DNA of 17,305 bases, from assembly GCA_030040395.1 (NCBI GenBank), contig JASHTU010000191.1, positions 1 through 17,305 of the forward strand, written 5' to 3'. The translations under genes and the position numbers were made by a program. The DNA is from Acidobacteriaceae bacterium. Its GTDB lineage: Bacteria > Acidobacteriota > Terriglobia > Terriglobales > Acidobacteriaceae. How positions within the stretch are numbered: the stretch's first letter is position 1; each line of letters starts with the position of its first letter. The notes beneath the pieces are model-generated. The model did no database searches and was not told the DNA's origin. It worked only from the letters and a program-made list of their open reading frames with translations. This document shows, one piece after another, positions 12,962 through 17,305 of this stretch.

Positions 12962-14928
12962 CGCGGCGACTGTTCCAAACCGGCTTGTTGGCGAGTCGCC
13001 GTGGGAAAGGGCGCGGGCTGACGGCGATGATGCTATTAGCGATCTTTCCCGCCGCGATGGAGGCGCAGGCGATTCCCCCTACCGCGCCATCGACGCCTGC
13101 CCAGAAAGCGCCAGCCGGCGCAACCAGGCCGGCGAGGCCGGAAAAGCAGCACGGCGCCGGGGCGCGGCGGCGCGCGCTCAAGTTGTATCTGGCCGCGAGC
13201 AAGCTGTTTGTCGCCGGGCAGTTCGATGCGGCCATGCGCGAGTACCAGCGAGCAGCGGCGCTCGACCCCACCAACCCCGATTATCGGCTGGCGGCGGAAG
13301 TGGCCCGCAGCCACGAAGTTTCGCACCTGATCGAGGCCGCCGCTAAAGACCGCCTGACCGGCAATACGGCTGCGGCGACCGCGGCGCTGTCTCACGCAAT
13401 GGATCTCGATCCCAAGAATCCTGAAGTCGCTGAACACCTCTACGAATTGGGAGCCGACGCCGTGCGCGGGCAAACTGCTCCGCTTTACCAGCAAGCGGCC
13501 AACACGGTGGGGAAGGCGCCGCCGCTGCTCGCCGCAGGCGGATTGCGGAGCTTTCACCTGCGCAACGAGCAGCGGCAGGTCATTGAGGAGGTTTTCAAGG
13601 CCTTCGGGCTCGACGCCATGCTGGACGAAAGTGTGCGTGCGACTGCGGTGCGTTTCGACATGGACGACGCGAGCTTCGCCCAGGCGGCGCACGCCTTGGA
13701 ATTGGTGACGAACACGTTTTATGTGCCACTGGACGCGCATCATGTGCTAGTGGCGCGCGACACTCCCGAAAACCGCCGTAACTACACGCGACAAGAGCTG
13801 GAGACGGTGTACCTTTCCGGGCTGACCAGCACGGAACTAACCGAAGTGGGCAATTTGGCGAGAAACGTCTTCAATGTGCAGCAGATGGCGGCTGACCCTT
13901 CGGCGAACACCCTGAGCCTGCGCGCGCCGGAAGCGAACCTTGACGCGTTCAACGCCACCATGCGCAGCCTTCTGGATGGCCGCAACCAGTTGATGCTCAA
14001 TGTCCGCCTGATTCAGCTTGCGCACACGAGCACGCGCAACACCGGCGTACAGCCTCCGCAATCGTTTACGGCGTTCAATGTTTATTCCGAGGAGCAGTCC
14101 ATCCTGAACGCCAACCAGTCCCTAGTGCAGCAGATCATTTCTTCGGGCCTGGCGTCGCCGGGTGACACCCTGGCAATACTCGGCATTCTGCTCGCCAGCG
14201 GCCAGGTTTCGAGCTCGCTGTTTTCGAGCGGAATCGCGTTGTTCGGCGGCGGACTCACCCTATCCGGTCTTTCTCCGGGCGGACCGGCGACGCTGAACCT
14301 CAACCTCAATTCGTCGGACTCGCGGGAGATTGACGACATCCAATTGCGCCTCGGCGACGGCGAGACGGGCACGCTGATCGAAGGTTCGAAATATCCCATC
14401 CAAACCTCCTCCTACTCGACTCTGTCGGGGTCCGTGCCGAACATTCCCGGACTCACGGGCGCAGGAAGCTCCAGCAGTCTCACTTCTCTGCTCTCCTCTC
14501 TCACCAGCGCGGCGCCCAACATTCCCATGATTCAGTACCAGGATTTGGGGTTGACCCTGAAGGTGACGCCCAACGTGTTACGCAACGACGATGTAGCCCT
14601 GACCATCGATCTCAAGATCACGGCGCTGGCCGGGGCGTCGATCGACGGCGATCCGATCCTTAATAACCAGGCCTACTCCGGGGTGGTGACCATCAAAAGA
14701 GACCAAAGCGTAGAACTGGCGAGCATATTGAACCGCTCGCAGAGCCGGGCCATCACCGGCTCGCCGGGAATCAGCGAAATTCCAGGGCTGAATAACATAT
14801 CGGCCAACGACCTGCAAAAGAATTTCTCCACGCTGGTGATCGTCATTACGCCCAACGTGGTTCGCGGGACCCAGGATGCCGGCCACACGCCTATGATGCT
14901 GGTGGAGAAGGGCCCGGGGCTGGAATAG
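12958..14928 (+). CDS. TPR-containing secretin (GspD/PilQ-like)
   Basis: The 656-residue outer-membrane protein has an N-terminal signal sequence with a long n-region and a likely cut after MEAQA (38). A Pro/Ala-rich linker follows. Residues about 70-175 hold TPR-like helices (KLFVAGQFDAAMREYQRAAA, LDPTNPDY; LSHAMDLDPKNPEVAEHL). Residues about 190-275 form a secretin N-type domain (ISSUE: assigned by position and fold impression only). The region about 330-640 is a secretin core: MLNVRLIQL, IQYQDLGLTLKVTPNV, SVELASILNRSQSRAITGSP, IPGLNNISANDLQKNFSTLV, IVITPNVV. Gly/Ser-rich inserts (SGSVPNIPGLTGAGSSSS) lie between strands. Secretins form gated channels for type II secretion or type IV pili. 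No partner secretion genes are in the window. It is coupled to the HAD gene by ATGA. Confidence 0.85.
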   Translation: MTRRLFQTGLLASRRGKGRGLTAMMLLAIFPAAMEAQAIPPTAPSTPAQKAPAGATRPARPEKQHGAGARRRALKLYLAASKLFVAGQFDAAMREYQRAAALDPTNPDYRLAAEVARSHEVSHLIEAAAKDRLTGNTAAATAALSHAMDLDPKNPEVAEHLYELGADAVRGQTAPLYQQAANTVGKAPPLLAAGGLRSFHLRNEQRQVIEEVFKAFGLDAMLDESVRATAVRFDMDDASFAQAAHALELVTNTFYVPLDAHHVLVARDTPENRRNYTRQELETVYLSGLTSTELTEVGNLARNVFNVQQMAADPSANTLSLRAPEANLDAFNATMRSLLDGRNQLMLNVRLIQLAHTSTRNTGVQPPQSFTAFNVYSEEQSILNANQSLVQQIISSGLASPGDTLAILGILLASGQVSSSLFSSGIALFGGGLTLSGLSPGGPATLNLNLNSSDSREIDDIQLRLGDGETGTLIEGSKYPIQTSSYSTLSGSVPNIPGLTGAGSSSSLTSLLSSLTSAAPNIPMIQYQDLGLTLKVTPNVLRNDDVALTIDLKITALAGASIDGDPILNNQAYSGVVTIKRDQSVELASILNRSQSRAITGSPGISEIPGLNNISANDLQKNFSTLVIVITPNVVRGTQDAGHTPMMLVEKGPGLE

Positions 14929-15107
14929 ACTGTTTCCCGAATCCACCTGGACTTTCAGGGTCCCCGCATGGCGGCTTCCTGGCGAGGAAAAACCACTGCA
15001 GCGTGCGGCTCCGCTCTACAAGAACCGGGGAAGCGGTGCGGCCGTGGACGGGATCTTCGGGATCGATTCTTGGTCCTGAAACCTTACGCTTCCTTCGGGA
15101 AAAGCGC
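14929..15107. other. Convergent intergenic region after the secretin
   Basis: There is no gene here. Short GC-rich inverted repeats are present (for example GGAC/GTCC at about 14950-14965), but none has a U-tract. The region separates the secretin from the convergent receiver-domain gene and should contain both transcript ends. Confidence 0.4.
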
Positions 15108-15506
15108 TTACGCGTCGCCGGTCATCTTGGGCAGCATCGCAGCGACGATATCGAGAATATGCGTCGGATGCAGCGGCTTGGGGAGGATTTCGAACGAATG
15201 CCCTTGCTCCCGGGCCGTCTGCAACAGCGCATCGGTTCCCGGGTGACCGGAAACCAACACCACACCGCAATTGGGATAATTGGCCCTCACCGCGGCCCCC
15301 AACTCGATGCCGTTGATGTGCGGGAGCATGACGTCGAGGATGGCAACGTCGGGCTGCCAAGTCGCGATGGTCTCGATGGCTTCTTCGGCGGAGTATGCGA
15401 CCCGCACGGTGTAAGCGCGGGAAAGGAAAATCAACTCGAGAGACCGCGCCACTCCCGGATCGTCATCGACAATCAGAATTTTGCCGCCGTTGGGGAGGAT
15501 CGCCAT
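15108..15506 (-). CDS. Stand-alone response regulator receiver protein
   Basis: The 132-residue protein consists almost wholly of one receiver domain. The acidic pocket is Asp14-Asp15 (ILIVDDDPG), the phospho-acceptor is Asp58 (DVAILDVMLPHINGIEL), the switch Ser86 follows a beta strand (GVVLVSGHPG), and Lys110-Pro111 are in LPKPLHP. There is no output domain, so it acts as a CheY/Spo0F-like phosphorelay or protein-binding switch. I start at ATG 15506; a TTG at 15521 adds five residues and lies near AGGATGGG. No histidine kinase is nearby, so the partner is unknown. Confidence 0.9.
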   Translation of the reverse strand: MAILPNGGKILIVDDDPGVARSLELIFLSRAYTVRVAYSAEEAIETIATWQPDVAILDVMLPHINGIELGAAVRANYPNCGVVLVSGHPGTDALLQTAREQGHSFEILPKPLHPTHILDIVAAMLPKMTGDA

Positions 15507-16009
15507 GTTCGGGGGATGCAATTCCCATCCTGAGGGTTCGCTGGGGGCGTGCCCAAGTCGGCAACTCTTATGCTCCGCTGTCGCTCCCGGCCAGCGTGAG
15601 CTGCGTTCAGTGCTACAAGCCCCCCGCAGGGCAATCCATTTATTCTCCTCTCCCAGCCGGCATCCGCTTTGCCGTCTCCGTTGGGGAAGGGAATTGATGG
15701 CGTTAATTCATTGTCGGGTTCCGAGCTAAACCAGAAAAAAATGTCACAAAGTTTCGCACTTATCTTTGTACTTAGCTTCTAACTTATGTCGAGCCACCCC
15801 GCATGGCAGCCCAGTGAACGTTGTTCGAAGCCGGGCCCTCCAAAAATCGTCCAATCGACCGAGATCGGGAAGGGGTGGAGGAAGGCCGGTTTCCCATATC
15901 GTTAGGATGCGCAGAAATTCCTGTTAGTATACCTGCCATGGATGCTAAATCATTCATTTCATTGATGCAATTGCGTGGATGAAATCGGTGAAACCAGGGC
16001 TGGCAGAGG
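15507..16009. other. Divergent intergenic region between receiver and XRE-S24 genes
   Basis: About 500 bp without a convincing gene. It should hold the promoters of the minus-strand receiver gene and of the plus-strand regulator. The A/T-rich stretch 15725-15790 is the most promoter-like part. Two facing heptamers at 15956-15985 are listed separately. Frames open here are Pro/Arg/Ser-rich and look non-coding. Confidence 0.45.
15956..15985 (+). promoter_or_regulatory. Candidate operator for the XRE-S24 regulator
   Basis: ATTTCAT (15956-15962) and ATGAAAT (15979-15985) form a perfect inverted repeat with 16 bp between them. Inside is ATTGATGCAAT (15961-15971), which is itself symmetric about its centre. 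The site ends 24 bp before the regulator's start codon, as expected for autorepression by a dimeric HTH protein. It is inferred from position and symmetry only. Confidence 0.35.
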
Positions 16010-16777
16010 ATGGCGGCACAGAAGACAAGCTCGAAGGATTGGGCGGAGAGGATTCGCAAGCTCCTGACCGATCTGAAGCTGAGCCAAGCCGGATTGGCGG
16101 AGCGGCTCGGCGTCTCGCCACCCACTGTTTCGCGATGGGTTCTGGGCCGGCAGGAACCGACGGCCGAAAGCTATGTTGCGCTGGGCAACCTAGCCCACCC
16201 GCCGAACGGCGTCTACTTTTGGGAACGCGCCGGCATGGACACCTCGACTCTGCTCGACGCCAGCTTCCATAACGCTGTCTCTTCGCTGCGTGTCGGCCTG
16301 CGTGACCTCCGGCTCATTGTGGGGCGCAAATTCACCCGCCAACTTACCGGAACCGCAAACGCCGTTGCCGTTGCGGTTCCTTTGCTCAACGTCACGGCGT
16401 TCGGCGACCGCATTCCTCCCCAGGGGAATGTCAGCCTTTCTGAAGTCGGGGTGGAAGAGATTCTTCTCGCGCCGCTCTCCTGGTGCCCGCATCCCGAGAG
16501 CATGATCGGCATCCATCTTGCCGGCGACTCGATGCTGCCGGCCATCGCGCCCGGCTCAATTCTCTTCGTCGATACCGCGGTGAGAGACCGCGAACGCCTG
16601 CACCAGCGCATCGCCGTGGTCTCGCATCGCGATCTCGGCTTCAAGGTTGCGCGCCTGGAGCGCATCGGGGGTTCAGACCTGCTGATCTCGGCGAATTACA
16701 AGTTTCCGCCGGTAGACGTGAGCAACGCCTCGAAGTGGAAGGTTTTCGGCGAGGTCCTGTGGTGGGTCTCGCGCTAA
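16010..16777 (+). CDS. XRE-family HTH regulator with S24 peptidase-like domain
   Basis: The 255-residue protein has a CI/LexA-like layout. An XRE helix-turn-helix lies at about 9-62 (LKLSQAGLAERLGVSPPTVS, RWVLGRQEPTAESY) and an S24 domain at about 150-253 (IHLAGDSMLPAIAPGSILFV, then GFKVARLER). Ser174 and Lys212 fit the catalytic dyad; their 38-residue spacing is close to that of LexA. No Ala-Gly self-cleavage site is visible in the expected stretch before Ser174, so it may signal by other means or not cleave itself. The start is fixed by an in-frame TGA seven codons upstream. The AGAGG directly before the ATG is too close for an ideal ribosome site. It is likely a stress or phage-type repressor, but no phage genes are nearby. 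Confidence 0.87.
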   Translation: MAAQKTSSKDWAERIRKLLTDLKLSQAGLAERLGVSPPTVSRWVLGRQEPTAESYVALGNLAHPPNGVYFWERAGMDTSTLLDASFHNAVSSLRVGLRDLRLIVGRKFTRQLTGTANAVAVAVPLLNVTAFGDRIPPQGNVSLSEVGVEEILLAPLSWCPHPESMIGIHLAGDSMLPAIAPGSILFVDTAVRDRERLHQRIAVVSHRDLGFKVARLERIGGSDLLISANYKFPPVDVSNASKWKVFGEVLWWVSR

Positions 16778-16910
16778 AGCGAAGCGCCTACCTGATGCGC
16801 GCTAGAATCACGCTCCGCCGGCTGAGGCATTCCTCCTTTCAGATATAGATTCCTGCGCTTCAAATCATGAGCAGAACGACTTCGACAGAATTCCGAGCTA
16901 CTCACAAGCT
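16778..16910. other. Short convergent intergenic region
   Basis: This lies between the XRE-S24 gene and the minus-strand acidic-repeat gene. I see no gene and no strong terminator. Confidence 0.4.
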
Positions 16911-17305
16911 CTAGCCAGAGGTCACGCGGTTGAGAATCCTGAGCGCGGTTAGAGTGTCTTTGTCGGCCAAGAGCTTGCCGATAGCATCCCTGCTGACTGC
17001 GTATTCCTGGTTGCGGACGCCGTCGCTGACATCCTCGCCTTCATCCGCATCCTCATCCTCGCCTTCATCCCCATCCTCGCCTTCATCCCCATCCTCGCCT
17101 TCATCCTCATCCTCATCCTCATCCTCTTCCTCGACCTCATCATCGTCCTGGTCCTCGTCGTCGTCGTCCTGGTCCTCGTCGTCGCCGTCGTCCTCATCCT
17201 CATCTTCGTCTTCTTCGTCGTCGTCGTGGTAGTTGTCACACTCCTCGGCGTACGGGCACTGGCTGCAGCGGTCGTTTTCATTGCAGATGCGGAGGATGGG
17301 CGCCA
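16911..17305 (-). CDS. Acidic-repeat protein with a cysteine motif, 5'-truncated by window edge
   Basis: The visible 130 residues end at TAG 16913-16911; the start lies beyond the window. The first part reads APILRICNENDRCSQCPYAE and continues ECDNYHDDD, giving a C-x5-C-x2-C-x5-C arrangement suited to a metal or Fe-S site. About 65 residues of nearly pure Asp/Glu follow, with Gly, Gln and Val interruptions, partly as repeats of the form EDGDEG. The C-terminus is an ordinary, probably helical sequence (VSDGVRNQEYAVSRDAIGKL, LADKDTLTALRILNRV). The frame choice is firm because the other frames give only Ser/Pro or Thr/Arg runs, while this one has normal sequence on both sides of the tract. The family is not recognised. 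Confidence 0.75.
   Translation of the reverse strand, partial: APILRICNENDRCSQCPYAEECDNYHDDDEEDEDEDEDDGDDEDQDDDDEDQDDDEVEEEDEDEDEDEGEDGDEGEDGDEGEDEDADEGEDVSDGVRNQEYAVSRDAIGKLLADKDTLTALRILNRVTSG
17030..17107. repeat. 18-bp tandem repeats within the acidic tract
   Basis: Three consecutive 18-bp units (CATCCTCGCCTTCATCCC on the plus strand, the last with a final T) run from 17054 to 17107. A fourth, near-identical unit at 17030-17047 is separated from them by 6 bp. On the minus strand each encodes a six-residue Gly-Asp-Glu-rich block. Length variation in multiples of 18 bp would keep the frame open. Confidence 0.85.

Noticed and set aside
15003..15533. 176-codon plus-strand frame
   Set aside because: It lies opposite the receiver-domain gene, whose catalytic residues are all present; it is a shadow frame.
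16930..17232. Serine-rich plus-strand frame over the repeat tract
   Set aside because: It is poly-Ser/Pro from the complement of GAY/GAR codons, with no normal sequence after the tract; the minus-strand acidic frame has ordinary protein on both sides.

Overview
The window looks like chromosomal DNA of an Acidobacteriota bacterium, probably from the Solibacter/Bryobacter side of the phylum. The reasons are indirect: GC-rich coding sequence, a regulator that fuses an excisionase-like HTH to a TolB/WD40-like propeller, secreted beta-propeller proteins, an ECF sigma factor paired with a DUF1109/NrsF membrane protein, and abundant short non-coding repeats. I see no rRNA, tRNA, CRISPR array or transposase gene.

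The left part (1-6940) is accessory and repeat-rich. A 314-bp MITE-like element with 28-bp terminal inverted repeats (184-497) abuts the first copy of a ~590-bp repeat (497-1085). A second copy lies in the same orientation at 6352-6936. The 5.3 kb between them holds a six-repeat propeller-like protein, a small secreted protein, a large HTH-TM-propeller regulator, and three decayed gene fragments. The repeat itself is not protein-coding. It carries a promoter-like block followed by hairpins whose substitutions between the copies keep base pairing, including one compensatory G-C to C-G swap. It is the best candidate here for an undescribed genetic element, a mobile or dispersed structured RNA.

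The middle part (6941-9624) is a stress-signalling module. An ECF sigma gene and an NrsF-type membrane anti-sigma gene overlap by 4 bp on the minus strand. A secreted propeller protein is encoded divergently. Between them lie two facing promoters with the same -35 (GCGTAACTT), the same 17-bp spacer and the same -10 (CGAA). This suggests the sigma factor transcribes both its own operon and the divergent gene.

The right part (10004-14928) is a plus-strand housekeeping-type cluster: purC, cvpA, a Fis-like HTH gene, a HAD phosphatase, and a TPR-containing secretin that overlaps the HAD gene by 4 bp. A stand-alone receiver-domain protein lies convergent to it. Beyond are an XRE/S24 (LexA/CI-like) regulator and, at the edge, the 3' part of a minus-strand gene for a cysteine-motif protein with a long Asp/Glu repeat tract.

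All calls come from reading the sequence and recalling protein families; no database search was possible.
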